Assembly (NCBI RefSeq): GCF_000703085.1
Contig: NZ_JNLL01000001.1
Coordinates: 186,001-250,000, forward strand
From: Persephonella sp. KM09-Lau-8
Lineage (GTDB): Bacteria > Aquificota > Aquificia > Aquificales > Hydrogenothermaceae
Direction: 5' to 3'
Length of the DNA stretch: 64,000 nt
The position numbers and the translations under genes were made by a program. Within the stretch, counting starts at the first letter, position 1; each line of letters starts with the position of its first letter. Below are positions 47,228 to 56,195 of this stretch, piece after piece. The notes below the pieces were generated by a model, which ran no database searches, had not been told where the DNA came from, and saw only the letters and a program-made list of their open reading frames with translations.

Positions 47228-47781
47228 TTTCTCTCTTCCTCCTTTGTCTTTATTACTCTGGTAGGGGTAATGATTAAGTCCACAGGAATGTCATGTTCTT
47301 CTGCTGGAAGTTCATCAACAACCTGAAAATCAAATGCAAACCCTACCTTTAGTGCATTAGTTTTACTCAAAAACCTGTCGTAGTATCCTTTACCATATCC
47401 AAGTCTATGCCCTCTTTTGTCAAATGCAATAGCCGGAACCACAACAATATCAAGTTTTTCTGGCTTTACAGGCAATCCTTCTGGTTCTTTAATTCCTGCA
47501 TAGCCTGACTTCAGAGAGGACAGATCTTTGATCTGAACAGGTAAGATATCTTTGCCTGAAACTTTAGGGAGGAAGACAGAAACTTCTGTCTTTTTAAGAA
47601 GTTTTTTTATAAGAGGTCTTGTATCTACCTCATTTTTATGGGGGTAGTATAGGAGTATATTCTTTGCGTTTTTTACCTCAGGCAGTGAGCAGAATTTTTC
47701 TGCTATCTGAATAGACTGCTCCTCAATCTGCCTGTGACTTAATCTCTTGTTTAAAATCTCTTTCCTAATACTCTCTTTCAA
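47224..47781 (-). CDS. 5-formyltetrahydrofolate cyclo-ligase
   Basis: The 185-residue protein has the family start IRKEILNKRLSHRQIEE, the substrate segment FLPKVSG, VVPAIAFDKRGHRLGYGKGYYDRFL and a late VDLIITP. It converts 5-formyl-THF to 5,10-methenyl-THF with ATP, relevant to one-carbon metabolism and B12-dependent MetH. A structured RNA of the 6S type lies directly upstream (47812-47985), as in the ssrS-fau arrangement of proteobacteria. It overlaps rny by four bases. Confidence 0.94.
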   Translation of the reverse strand: MKESIRKEILNKRLSHRQIEEQSIQIAEKFCSLPEVKNAKNILLYYPHKNEVDTRPLIKKLLKKTEVSVFLPKVSGKDILPVQIKDLSSLKSGYAGIKEPEGLPVKPEKLDIVVVPAIAFDKRGHRLGYGKGYYDRFLSKTNALKVGFAFDFQVVDELPAEEHDIPVDLIITPTRVIKTKEEERK

Positions 47782-47811
47782 TCTGACCTCCCATTAACAT
47801 GGAAGGCCAAT

Positions 47812-47985
47812 GCGGTATAAAACCCCGCGGAGGGCCGACGGGATGGTGAGTCCCTTTCTGGACCCAAATCAAAGGTGGGTGCCCGCACCGTGCTCCCACG
47901 GGATGCACGGGATATAAGGCTCCCTTTTTAGTAGCTATAGCCCAGAAACTACCGTCACATCCCTATCGAGCCCCGCAGGAAACCT
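47812..47985 (-). ncRNA. ssrS: 6S RNA-like structured RNA upstream of the formyl-THF cycloligase gene
   Basis: The segment is far more GC-rich than its surroundings and folds on the minus strand into a long rod. CCTGCGG pairs with CCGCGGG, GGGC with GCCC, and GGGATG with CATCCC; the next helix is GTTTCTGG with CCAGAAAG, and a terminal stem contains CCCGTG and CACGGT. A large central bulge fits 6S RNA, which binds sigma-70 RNA polymerase. TATAAA (plus 47991-47996) is a suitable -10 for a start near 47985. The position before fau matches ssrS in other bacteria. Exact ends are estimated. RNase P, SRP and tmRNA signatures are absent. The name rests on fold and synteny only. Confidence 0.72.
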
Positions 47986-48036
47986 ATTCTTTTATAACAA
48001 TTTATATAAAATTTCATTATTACCGCTTTAGCCTTC

Positions 48037-50451
48037 CTATGCTCTAAGTTTCAGGTTTTCAAAAGTTTCTTCAAGCTTTTTAATCATTTCTTCAGAAACT
48101 TTATTTACCTCTTCATCAGACAGAGACCTGTCCTCTGCCCTGAACTCAACAGAAACAGCAACGCTTTTTCTGTTTTCATCAATAAAGTAAACATCAAACA
48201 GCTCAACCTTTTCCACAAGGTCTGAGCTATCCTTTATAGCTTTTAATAATTTATCCACCTGTAGATTTTCGTCAACTTCAAAAGCAAAATCTCTTTTAAC
48301 AGATGGATATTTAGGAAGTTCCTTAAACTCAGGAAGTTTTCTTGTTAAATACAGGTTAAACAGATATCCTTTTTTGTTTAAGCTATCTTCCTGTAGTTTT
48401 CTTGATACATATCTCAGTTTGAGTTCTCCAACATAAACATCTTTCGGAATTTCCAGCTTGTCTGCTTTTTCCGGATGTATTCTGCCTAAATAACCAACAT
48501 TCTGGCCATTTACGTAAATTTCAGCAGCTTCGTAAGGGTTAAGGAATGGTTTTTCTGAAGGCTTATACTCAATATCTGTAAAACCTAAACCATGTAGATA
48601 GCTTTCTATAACACCTTTCAGTTTGAGGAAATTCCATTTTTCAGTGGTGGAAAATTTCTTATCACCTTTGGTGTAGTTAAATCCTTTTATGTATCTACCT
48701 GTTGCCAGAATTCCTACCCTTATCTCCTCGTGGTTTTCAAAGAATGCAGATGAAATCTCAAATATTTTCAGGTCTCTGTTTTGGAATCTTAAGTTATGCT
48801 GCAGAGTTTTTATCAGACTAACTGCAAGATTGTCCCTCATTATACTCTGTGTCTTAAGCAGGTAGTTCTTAATCTGTATCGGAGGGACAGGAAGTCCTAA
48901 AATGTTGTAAATATCCTCATCAACAAAGGTATAGGTTACAACCTCATCAAAGCCATTATCCTTGAAGAAATCCCTTGTTCTGAGTTCAAAAAGGAAGTTT
49001 TCACTTTTTTGATAGCTTTTTACAGATATTGATGGATATGTTTCTTCCAGTTTGTTTAGACCTTCTAATCTACCAACCTCTTCAACAAGGTCTATTTCCC
49101 TTTCTAAATCAAATGCTCTGAATGCCGGTATTTCTGAGATTGTTCCATCTTCTACAATTTCTGTGGGGATTTCAAGTCTTACCAGTAGCTCCTGTGCTCT
49201 TTCTTTAGGAATATCTATTCCCAGAATTCTGCTGGTGGTTTTTTCTCTCAGTTTTATTTTTGCAGGTTGATAAGGTTTAGGGTATATATCAGTTTCACCT
49301 ATAGCCTCTCCACCTGCAAGTTTCACAATAAGCTCAACTGCTTTATCCTGAGCATTTGGGAGATTTTCTATATCCACTCCCCTTTCAAATCTGTATGAGG
49401 ATTCTGTGCTGATAGCCAGTCTTTTTGCTGTTTTTCTGACGGAGATATTATCAAAAATCGCAGCTTCAAGGAGAATGTCTGTTGTGTTTTCTTCAACTTT
49501 TGTGTTTTCTCCGCCGATTACACCGGCTATTGCAATTGGTTTTTCTTCATCTGCTATTACAATATCTTCAGCTGTTAGTTTTCTCTCTTCTCCGTCAAGG
49601 GTGATAATTGTTTCTCCTTCTTTTGCATTTCTAACTATAACTTTACCTTTAATCTTTTTTAAATCAAAGGCATGTAAAGGTTGCCCTTCCTGAAGGAGAA
49701 TATAATTGGTGATATCCACCACATTATTGATTGGGTTTTGTCCACATTTTATAAGTTTTAGCTGCAGGTCAAATGGAGAAGGCTGGATTTTTACCCCTTT
49801 GATTACTATTCCTCTGTATCTACTTACTTTGTCTGTTTGGAGTTCTATCTGTGGTGGATTTTCCTGTGCTATTGAAACAACAGGATATTTTTCTTTTCTT
49901 TTAATACCGAAAATAGCCCCTATTTCTCTGGCGAGTCCCCTAACGCTGAGAGCATCTCCTCTGTTCGGGGTTATCTCAATCTCAAATATATAATCCTCTC
50001 CCAGTCCAAGTAGTTTGTTTGGGTCTGTGCCTTCCTTTATTTCATCAGGAAGTATAAGAACCCCTTCTGCTTTTTCTGCAAGACCTAATTCCTCAAGGGA
50101 TAAGAACATTCCTTCAGATTGGACAGAGCCGAATTTTACAGGTTTTATGGTAATATCACCTATCTGGGCTCCTTCTTTTGCCAGTATAACCTTTGCACCT
50201 GTAAAAACATTTTTAGCTGCTGTTACTACCTGATACTCTCTATCTCCGTCAGTAACCTTGCATATAAGGAGTCTATCCCTTTCAGGATGTTTGTCTACAG
50301 AGAGTATTTTTACAACAACAATATTGTCTATCGGTTGGCCAAACTTTTCTACAACTGTTTCAATACCTGTTTCGTTAAGTTTTTCTGCTACCTTCTCTGC
50401 AGGTTCATCTATATCCAGAAACTCTTTTATCCATGAATAAGGAACTCTCAT
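48037..50451 (-). CDS. pheT: Phenylalanyl-tRNA synthetase beta subunit
   Basis: The 804-residue protein has the full B1-B8 layout. It has an N-terminal tRNA-binding EMAP-like domain (VVKILSVDKHPERDRLLICKV), the B3/B4 core with ITPNRGDALSVRGLAREIG, the B5 DNA-binding-like part, and the C-terminal anticodon-binding FDX-ACB domain (YPSVKRDFAFEV). It forms the alpha2-beta2 enzyme that charges tRNA-Phe. It overlaps the pheS stop by 4 bases. The 255-base gap after it contains the 6S-like RNA. Confidence 0.97.
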   Translation of the reverse strand: MRVPYSWIKEFLDIDEPAEKVAEKLNETGIETVVEKFGQPIDNIVVVKILSVDKHPERDRLLICKVTDGDREYQVVTAAKNVFTGAKVILAKEGAQIGDITIKPVKFGSVQSEGMFLSLEELGLAEKAEGVLILPDEIKEGTDPNKLLGLGEDYIFEIEITPNRGDALSVRGLAREIGAIFGIKRKEKYPVVSIAQENPPQIELQTDKVSRYRGIVIKGVKIQPSPFDLQLKLIKCGQNPINNVVDITNYILLQEGQPLHAFDLKKIKGKVIVRNAKEGETIITLDGEERKLTAEDIVIADEEKPIAIAGVIGGENTKVEENTTDILLEAAIFDNISVRKTAKRLAISTESSYRFERGVDIENLPNAQDKAVELIVKLAGGEAIGETDIYPKPYQPAKIKLREKTTSRILGIDIPKERAQELLVRLEIPTEIVEDGTISEIPAFRAFDLEREIDLVEEVGRLEGLNKLEETYPSISVKSYQKSENFLFELRTRDFFKDNGFDEVVTYTFVDEDIYNILGLPVPPIQIKNYLLKTQSIMRDNLAVSLIKTLQHNLRFQNRDLKIFEISSAFFENHEEIRVGILATGRYIKGFNYTKGDKKFSTTEKWNFLKLKGVIESYLHGLGFTDIEYKPSEKPFLNPYEAAEIYVNGQNVGYLGRIHPEKADKLEIPKDVYVGELKLRYVSRKLQEDSLNKKGYLFNLYLTRKLPEFKELPKYPSVKRDFAFEVDENLQVDKLLKAIKDSSDLVEKVELFDVYFIDENRKSVAVSVEFRAEDRSLSDEEVNKVSEEMIKKLEETFENLKLRA

Positions 50452-51482
50452 CTTATCCCCTTGAACTGATGGTTAAATCTCATGTTGTTTTCAAATAGTA
50501 GTCTGATATCGGTAATTCTGTATTTGAGCATAGCAATCCTTTCTATCCCCAGACCGAAAGCAAATCCTGAGTATTTGTCAGGGTCAATTCCCACTGCCTT
50601 GAATACATTAGGGTCAACCATTCCACAGCCAAGTATCTCAAGCCATCCAGTTCCTTTGCAAACTCTACATCCTTTTCCACCGCAAACTGTGCAGCTTATA
50701 TCAACTTCTGCTGAAGGTTCGGTAAATGGGAAATAGCTCGGTCTAAATCTTATACCTACGTCTTTGCCGAATACAGATTCTAAGAATATTTTCAGAATGC
50801 CTTTCAGGTCTCTAAATGTCACATTTTCATCAACAAGTAAGCCTTCAATCTGATGGAACATAGGTGAGTGGGTTGGGTCTGCATCTTTTCTGTAAACACG
50901 GCCAGGTGCAATTATTGCAATTGGTGGTTTCCTGGTAAGCATTGTTCTAATCTGAACTGGAGATGTATGAGTCCTTAAAATATCCCCATTGTTCAGGAAG
51001 AATGTATCCTGCATATCCCTGGCCGGATGGTCCTTAGGAATATTTAGCATATCGAAGTTATACTCTTCCTTCTCAACTTCTGGGCCTTCTGCAACAGAAA
51101 AGCCCATAGATATAAAGATTTCCGAAATCTCAATCAATGTTGATATAACAGGATGGGAAGAACCAATATCTATCCAGCTGGCTGGAAGAGTGATATCAAT
51201 CTTTTCTTTACGAAGTTCTTCCTCTAAAGCTTTTTGCTTTAAAGCTTTTTCCTGAGATTTTAAAAGCTCTTCTAACTCTTCTTTTATTTTATTGGCAAGC
51301 TGACCTATCTCTTTTCTTTCCTCAGGGGATAGTTTCCCCAGAGTTTTCAGGATATTTTTTAGCTTACCTTTTTTGCCTAAAAACTCTACCCTTATATCAT
51401 TGAGCTGTTTCAGGTCAGTTGCCTTCTGGATAAGGGCTTTCGCCTCTTCTCCTAAGCTTTTAATATCTTCTTTCAGGCTCAA
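50448..51482 (-). CDS. pheS: Phenylalanyl-tRNA synthetase alpha subunit
   Basis: The 344-residue class II synthetase has an N-terminal coiled coil (about residues 1-85) that binds tRNA-Phe, motif 2 around GRVYRKDADPTHSPMFHQIEG, and motif 3 GFAFGLGIERIAML. The substrate-pocket segment CTVCGGKGCRVCKGTGWLEI has paired Cys and is usual for many PheS. It is co-transcribed with rplT (14 bases) and pheT (overlap). Confidence 0.97.
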   Translation of the reverse strand: MSLKEDIKSLGEEAKALIQKATDLKQLNDIRVEFLGKKGKLKNILKTLGKLSPEERKEIGQLANKIKEELEELLKSQEKALKQKALEEELRKEKIDITLPASWIDIGSSHPVISTLIEISEIFISMGFSVAEGPEVEKEEYNFDMLNIPKDHPARDMQDTFFLNNGDILRTHTSPVQIRTMLTRKPPIAIIAPGRVYRKDADPTHSPMFHQIEGLLVDENVTFRDLKGILKIFLESVFGKDVGIRFRPSYFPFTEPSAEVDISCTVCGGKGCRVCKGTGWLEILGCGMVDPNVFKAVGIDPDKYSGFAFGLGIERIAMLKYRITDIRLLFENNMRFNHQFKGIR

Positions 51483-51495
51483 GTTTACCCTCTGC

Positions 51496-51852
51496 TTATT
51501 TTGATGCCAGTGCTGATTTTGCTGTTTCTGCTAATTTTGCAAATCCTTCTGGGTCTGTAACAGCAATGTCAGCAAGCATTTTTCTATTAAGGTCAACACC
51601 TGCAAGCTTGAGCCCATGGATAAACTGGCTGTAAGAAAGGCCATTTAATCTTGCAGCTGCATTAATTCTTGTTATCCAGAGTTTTCTGAAATCTCTTTTT
51701 CTGAGCCTTCTATCTCTATACTCATACTGGAGAGACCTTAAAACCTGCTCCTTAGCTCTTCTGTAAGAGCGGTGTTTTGCTCCGTAATAACCTTTTGCAA
51801 GTTTAAGAATTTTTTTCTTATGTTTTTTAGATGATGGTCCTTTTACTCTCAT
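51496..51852 (-). CDS. rplT: Ribosomal protein L20
   Basis: The 118-residue protein is L20 throughout: [24 protein letters not shown]..., [25 protein letters not shown], and [12 protein letters not shown]. It is an early-assembly 50S protein with an extended basic N-terminus. It lies 14 bases after rpmI. L20 often represses its own operon, but the leader here is only about 45 bases and shows no obvious L20 site. Confidence 0.98.
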   Translation of the reverse strand: MRVKGPSSKKHKKKILKLAKGYYGAKHRSYRRAKEQVLRSLQYEYRDRRLRKRDFRKLWITRINAAARLNGLSYSQFIHGLKLAGVDLNRKMLADIAVTDPEGFAKLAETAKSALASK

Positions 51853-51866
51853 TTATCTTCCTCCTT

Positions 51867-52073
51867 TTACACTTGATAAGGGATTAAAGCAGCGACTTTG
51901 TCCTTGAGATTTTCAGGAACGTATTGTGCTTTTCTCCCCTGTCTTTTTCTTTTTCTTGTTTTCTTAGTATTGTAGTGGGATACTCCACCTTTCCAATACT
52001 TTATTTTGCCTTTGGCTGTAACTTTAAATCTTTTTGCAGCTGTTTTGTTAGTTTTCATTTTAACTTTAGCCAT
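51867..52073 (-). CDS. rpmI: Ribosomal protein L35
   Basis: The 68-residue basic protein has the L35 core: KMKTNKTAAKRFKVTAKGKIKY, followed by TKKTRKRKRQGR and a terminal ALIPYQV. It is part of the 50S subunit. AGGAGGTTTATT precedes the ATG. Unlike many bacteria, infC is not the first gene of this operon; the gene is transcribed from its own promoter at 52123-52151. Confidence 0.97.
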   Translation of the reverse strand: MAKVKMKTNKTAAKRFKVTAKGKIKYWKGGVSHYNTKKTRKRKRQGRKAQYVPENLKDKVAALIPYQV

Positions 52074-52122
52074 AATAAACCTCCTTTTTTATTGCAGGAA
52101 AATATCAGGAAATAGACTTAAT

Positions 52123-52151
52123 AGTATAAAAAGTTTTTGGAAAATAATCAA
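52123..52151 (-). promoter_or_regulatory. Promoter of rpmI-rplT-pheS-pheT
   Basis: On the minus strand TTGATT (52151-52146), a 17-base spacer and TATACT (52128-52123). It overlaps a divergent plus-strand promoter. Confidence 0.7.
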
Positions 52152-52166
52152 ATTGTAGTATATAAT
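52137..52166 (+). promoter_or_regulatory. Promoter of the SGNH-SGNH-MBOAT cassette
   Basis: TTGGAA (52137-52142), an 18-base spacer and TATAAT (52161-52166). Transcription would begin near 52174, so the first gene must start at 52203 and not at an upstream TTG at 52137. Confidence 0.55.
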
Positions 52167-52202
52167 TACTCGTTGCAGGTCATACATGGGGGAATTTTCA
52201 TA

Positions 52203-52931
52203 ATGAATATAAAAATTATAAATTTTGTATTTGTTTTGTCCTTTGGTTTTTTTATGATTTCCTGTGCCCAAAAAGATTCTACAACAAAGGCGAAAGAAAC
52301 TTTTATTCCTAATAAAACAGCTGCTAAAGTTGAAAAAATAAAACCTAAAGTAGAAAATACTCCCCGAAAAACTGTAAAACTTAAACCTGTTTCCTATAGA
52401 CCTAAAAAACTAAGTATTCTATTTGTTGGAGATAGTATGGTTGAAGCTATAAAAAAACCCTCTCAAGAAATCTGTATGCAAAAAGGATTTGAATGTGAGT
52501 ATGCATTTAAAAGAGGTTTACGAACAGAAAAATGGTTTGAGGATGAACTTTATAAGGGAAATTTAATGTTTTTCCTGCTTACCCAAAAACCTGATATTGT
52601 AGTTATATCCACAGGAACCAATGATATATACAATAAAGAAAGTAACGAGAGAATCTATATAGAGTTAAAACAGGTTATAAACTTTATAAAAAAAATTGCC
52701 AGTCATTATAAAAAACAACCTGAGTTTGTGATAGTTGCTCCACCTATACCAAATGATAACAATTTAAATGAATACCTGATGGAAAAATTCAGCCAGCAAA
52801 ATATAAAAATAATCATGTCCAAGTATTATGATTTCTCCTTACGGGATGGAGTCCATCCTGATGCAGAAAGTAACAAACTCTGGGCAAAGATAATACTAAA
52901 AGAAGCAGTTCCAGCGGTAGATGCAAAATAA
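52203..52931 (+). CDS. SGNH/GDSL-family hydrolase lipoprotein (first of two)
   Basis: The 242-residue protein has a lipoprotein signal (MISC, Cys at 21) and a Lys-rich linker. The SGNH fold has Ser78 in FVGDSMVE, the Asn block in STGTNDIY, and the catalytic Asp/His in RDGVHPDAE. Together with the next two genes it resembles O-acetylation systems in which an SGNH protein transfers or removes acetyl groups on a polysaccharide or peptidoglycan (AlgX/J- or PatB-like). The ATG at 52203 follows GGGGGAA. It overlaps the next gene by 11 bases. Confidence 0.8.
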   Translation: MNIKIINFVFVLSFGFFMISCAQKDSTTKAKETFIPNKTAAKVEKIKPKVENTPRKTVKLKPVSYRPKKLSILFVGDSMVEAIKKPSQEICMQKGFECEYAFKRGLRTEKWFEDELYKGNLMFFLLTQKPDIVVISTGTNDIYNKESNERIYIELKQVINFIKKIASHYKKQPEFVIVAPPIPNDNNLNEYLMEKFSQQNIKIIMSKYYDFSLRDGVHPDAESNKLWAKIILKEAVPAVDAK

Positions 52932-53724
52932 AAGTATTCTTCTCATCTTTATTACCCTGATGGTAGCATGGCTTAATATTGTTTATTCATGGGTTGTGGA
53001 AAGTTCTGAGTTAGAGCCTCCTGTGCCATCAAATAAATGTGTTCAGCTTGCAAAAATTGTATTAGAAAATAAAAAAACCGTAGTGACCGAATCTAAATCA
53101 GAAGAAAAGCCTAAAGTAGCAAAGGTAGAAATCCCTGAAAATCTGGAATTAAACATAAATCTATCAGATATCTTAGATATTGATATCCAACCTGAGGGCA
53201 AAAGATTCCTTGATGGTATTTTAGTCGTTGGTGACTCACTTGGAGAAGGCCTTTATCTTGAGTATATAAAGCATGTAAGGAAAGAACATTGCTTCAAAAA
53301 TATCAAATTTTTTGTTGCCCATTCCACAACCACATATAAATGGATGTCTGATAAGGATTTTTTAGAAGAATTAAAAAAACCTAAATACAAGCTGCTTCTT
53401 GTTGTCCTTGGAGCTAACCAGTGGAAAATGGATAGGGTTAGTATGCTTGTGTCAGTTAAAAAGTTCTATAAAAAAATACACAAAATTAATCCAAATATAG
53501 ATATATACTGGGTTGTTCCTGCTGTAAAAAATGAGAATCTGAAACTGGTAATTGAAGATACTATCGGTAAAGACAGAACAATTGCAATGGATGAGTTTAT
53601 AGATGAAATTCCTCTGAAAAAAGACAGGATTCATCCCTCCATTAAAAAAGGTGGTTATAAGGTGCTGTGGAAGAAGATACTTGAAAGGCTTAAGGATAGA
53701 TGGGAGATAGTATGCAAGAGCTGA
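52921..53724 (+). CDS. SGNH-family hydrolase, membrane-anchored (second of two)
   Basis: The 267-residue protein has an N-terminal membrane helix (about residues 5-22). After a Glu/Lys-rich spacer the SGNH core has VVGDSLGEG, an atypical third block LGANQW in place of GTND, and DRIHPS with the final Asp-x-x-His. The DSLGEG type of block I is like that of DUF459 proteins. It is sequence-divergent from the preceding SGNH protein, so the two probably have different roles. It overlaps the MBOAT gene. Confidence 0.78.
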   Translation: MQNKSILLIFITLMVAWLNIVYSWVVESSELEPPVPSNKCVQLAKIVLENKKTVVTESKSEEKPKVAKVEIPENLELNINLSDILDIDIQPEGKRFLDGILVVGDSLGEGLYLEYIKHVRKEHCFKNIKFFVAHSTTTYKWMSDKDFLEELKKPKYKLLLVVLGANQWKMDRVSMLVSVKKFYKKIHKINPNIDIYWVVPAVKNENLKLVIEDTIGKDRTIAMDEFIDEIPLKKDRIHPSIKKGGYKVLWKKILERLKDRWEIVCKS

Positions 53725-55121
53725 TAACAGGATGTATTGACCACCTTAGAATCGGTAATGTTCTGTTTTTTTTACTCCTTCCTCTATTATTTTTGCTGAG
53801 CTATTTTTCCTCCAGACTAAGCATTACAGGTTATAAACTTTTTCAGGTTTTTATTGGATTTATTTATTATCTTCTGATTTTAAAAGGTAATCTGCCTGCA
53901 CTTTTTGTATTTTTGAACCTTATTGCTGTTAACTATCTCCTGCTTAGGAATATGGACTTATTTGATAATAAACCCTCTGTCCGTAGAGCTATTTTGATTG
54001 TAGCCATTGTTATAAATCTTATTCCCTTAATTATGATGAAGGATTATCTGCCTCTTTTGAAAACAGAGCCTAATTATTTTATCCAGATAGTAGGCCTTTC
54101 TTACTTTTCCTTAAATGTAATTTCTATGTTTGTTGATTTTTATAAAAGAAAATTTAGAAAATTTTTCCTGATAGATTTTCTGCTTTATTCAATATATTTC
54201 CCTAAGATATTTGCAGGACCCCTTGTTAGATACAGAGAATTTATCCGGCAGGTAAACTGGAATTACAGAAATAAAACTTTTAATGACCTGAATCTTGGAG
54301 TCTTTTTGCTGGCACTGGGGATTATCAAAAAATGGTTTGCCGATTATCTATTCCAGTATTCCTCGGCTGTATTTTCAAATCCTGCAGGTTTTAGCGGCGA
54401 AGAGTTATTTATGAATATTTATGTTTATACAGCTTATATATTTCTGGATTTTTCAGGATATACAGATTTAGCAAGGGGAACCTCTCTGCTTATGGGAATA
54501 AACCTCCCTGAGAATTTCAGGTCGCCATATCTGTCTAAAAGTTTCAGGGAGTTCTGGAGAAGATGGCATATCACACTTTATCAATGGATAAGGGATTATG
54601 TTTATATTGATTTATTAGGTGGGAATAGAAAAGGAAAAATCAGGACATATATCAATATATTGATTGCCTTTATCCTGAGCGGAATATGGCATGGTAATTA
54701 CTTTAACTATATTATCTGGGGATTTTCCCATGGACTTGGTGTGATTTTTACAAGGGATTTAAAGGAAGATAGCAAAATAAAAAGATATCTGATGTGGTTT
54801 TTGACATTTAATCTAATTGCTGTTTTGTGGATTGTTTTTGCAATTACTGATATTTCCACTTTGAAGGATTATTTTGTGACTATGGTTACAGGCTTTAATC
54901 CTGCAGGGCTGGCTTCTTTTGTTGTTTTCAGGACAGATATTGTTATTCCCTTAATTCTTGGATTTGGAATAGCCTTTATAGACAGCTGGCTAAAGGAGAA
55001 GTTTGTTGTAAACCTCCCTCCATATAGATTTTATGCAGTATCTTCTATTTTATTTTTAATAGCTATCTTCTTACTTAACTATAAGGTGGCTGTTTCACCG
55101 TTTTTATATGAAAGCTTTTAA
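53712..55121 (+). CDS. MBOAT-family membrane O-acyltransferase
   Basis: The protein of about 469 residues has 11-12 helices and the MBOAT core. [14 protein letters not shown] is followed by [19 protein letters not shown], and the presumed catalytic His is in [20 protein letters not shown]. It is of the AlgI/PatA/DltB class, which passes acetyl or other acyl groups across the membrane to a periplasmic acceptor. The two SGNH genes before it likely act with it. The ATG at 53712 with GGGAG was preferred; ATG 53700 is also possible. The chemical target is unknown: exopolysaccharide, peptidoglycan or LPS. Confidence 0.88.
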   Translation: MQELITGCIDHLRIGNVLFFLLLPLLFLLSYFSSRLSITGYKLFQVFIGFIYYLLILKGNLPALFVFLNLIAVNYLLLRNMDLFDNKPSVRRAILIVAIVINLIPLIMMKDYLPLLKTEPNYFIQIVGLSYFSLNVISMFVDFYKRKFRKFFLIDFLLYSIYFPKIFAGPLVRYREFIRQVNWNYRNKTFNDLNLGVFLLALGIIKKWFADYLFQYSSAVFSNPAGFSGEELFMNIYVYTAYIFLDFSGYTDLARGTSLLMGINLPENFRSPYLSKSFREFWRRWHITLYQWIRDYVYIDLLGGNRKGKIRTYINILIAFILSGIWHGNYFNYIIWGFSHGLGVIFTRDLKEDSKIKRYLMWFLTFNLIAVLWIVFAITDISTLKDYFVTMVTGFNPAGLASFVVFRTDIVIPLILGFGIAFIDSWLKEKFVVNLPPYRFYAVSSILFLIAIFLLNYKVAVSPFLYESF

Positions 55122-55735
55122 AGGAGTTTCTGCAGCTTTTCCACTAATTTTCTAACTGCCTTTCCTCTATGAGATATCTTATTTTTTTCTTCAGGTGTAA
55201 GCTGTGCCATTGTTACTGAATATCCTTCAGGAATAAAAATCGGGTCATATCCAAAGCCTTTATTCCCGACAGGCCTATCTGTTATTTTCCCGTAGCAGTA
55301 TCCTTCTGTCCACAGGCCAAAATCTTCTGGATTATAAAAAACAACAACGCTGACAAATCTGGCCTCTCTATCCTCAACTCCTTCCATAAGTCTGAGGAGT
55401 TTTTTAATATTGGTTTTGTCCTTATTTTCTTCTAAAGGCTGTTTACCACCAAACTCAATATCATAAAATCTTGCAGAATACACACCGGGATATCCGTTTA
55501 AAGCTTTAACCTCTAAGCCTGCATCCTCAGCAATAACAGGTATTTTGTAAAACTGGGCATATTCTCTGGCTTTTTTTATGGCATTTTCCAGAAAAGTTTC
55601 TTTGTCTTCCTCAACCTCTATTTTTGCTGGCATATCCTCAAGGGATAAAACCTGTATTCCGTATTTTGATAAAAGTTGTCTAAACTCCCTTAATTTTCCT
55701 TTATTCGTTGTTGCTACCAGAACTTTGTCAATCAT
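55118..55735 (-). CDS. rdgB: dITP/XTP pyrophosphatase (RdgB/HAM1)
   Basis: The protein of about 205 residues begins [18 protein letters not shown], the HAM1 signature. It has [38 protein letters not shown] and a late SHRGKA. It removes deaminated purine nucleotides such as dITP and XTP. The start is one of two adjacent ATGs (55735 or 55738) behind GGGGG, both overlapping the ruvC stop; an upstream ATG at 55762 lies inside ruvC and is unlikely. It is convergent and overlaps the MBOAT stop by four bases. Confidence 0.93.
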   Translation of the reverse strand: MIDKVLVATTNKGKLREFRQLLSKYGIQVLSLEDMPAKIEVEEDKETFLENAIKKAREYAQFYKIPVIAEDAGLEVKALNGYPGVYSARFYDIEFGGKQPLEENKDKTNIKKLLRLMEGVEDREARFVSVVVFYNPEDFGLWTEGYCYGKITDRPVGNKGFGYDPIFIPEGYSVTMAQLTPEEKNKISHRGKAVRKLVEKLQKLL

Positions 55736-56195
55736 CATTTCCCCCTTGATAAAAGATGACAAAATGCAACGGCAATAGCATCAGCTTCATCATGGGTCTG
55801 GGTTTTGACTCCCAGAATTTTTTCTACCATTAGAGAAACTTCCTCTTTTTTAGACCAACCATATCCGGTAATGGCATTTTTTACCTGCTGTGGTGTGTAT
55901 TCAAACAACTTGATATTATTTATTGAAGAGATTAAAAGAATTATACCTCTTACCTCCCCAAGTCTGATTAAAGATTGGGGATTTTTTCCATAAAATGCAG
56001 CCTCAAGGGCTATCTCATCTGGAGAATGGTTATCAATAATCTCCTGTAAGCTGTTAAATATATTTTTTAGATTGTCAGGTCTTTTTCTGGATTTTATTGT
56101 TCCTGAATGTTCAACCTTAAAGTTGTTTCCTTTGCCTATCAAAACAGAAAACCCGGTGGAATAATTCCCGGGTCTATGCCAAGAACTTTTATCAT
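55735..56195 (-). CDS. ruvC: Holliday-junction resolvase RuvC, frameshifted near the N-terminus
   Basis: On the minus strand the ATG at 56195 overlaps the yebC stop (ATGA) and encodes [12 protein letters not shown], with the first catalytic Asp (GIDPG). It then runs out of frame near 56160 and stops. The other frame takes up at [10 protein letters not shown] and continues to 55735, with the remaining catalytic acids in [13 protein letters not shown] and [10 protein letters not shown]. One missing base in ATTATTCCACC, most simply a T giving ATT-ATT-TCC-ACC, restores all of RuvC (about 154 residues). No slippery site is visible, so sequence error or a real inactivating deletion are the options. 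Confidence 0.87.

Noticed and set aside
46236-47264. Several Ser/Phe-rich plus-strand frames across rny
   Set aside because: They are complements of the Glu/Lys-rich coiled coil of RNase Y and have no start signals.
47812-47985. RNase P RNA, SRP RNA, tmRNA, THF or cobalamin riboswitch as alternatives for the structured RNA
   Set aside because: None of their conserved core sequences (for example GAGGAAAGTCC, GGAAGGAAGCA, or the B12 box) is present.
52137-52202. Upstream TTG start for the first SGNH gene
   Set aside because: It lies within the predicted promoter and before the lipoprotein signal, which begins cleanly at the ATG at 52203.
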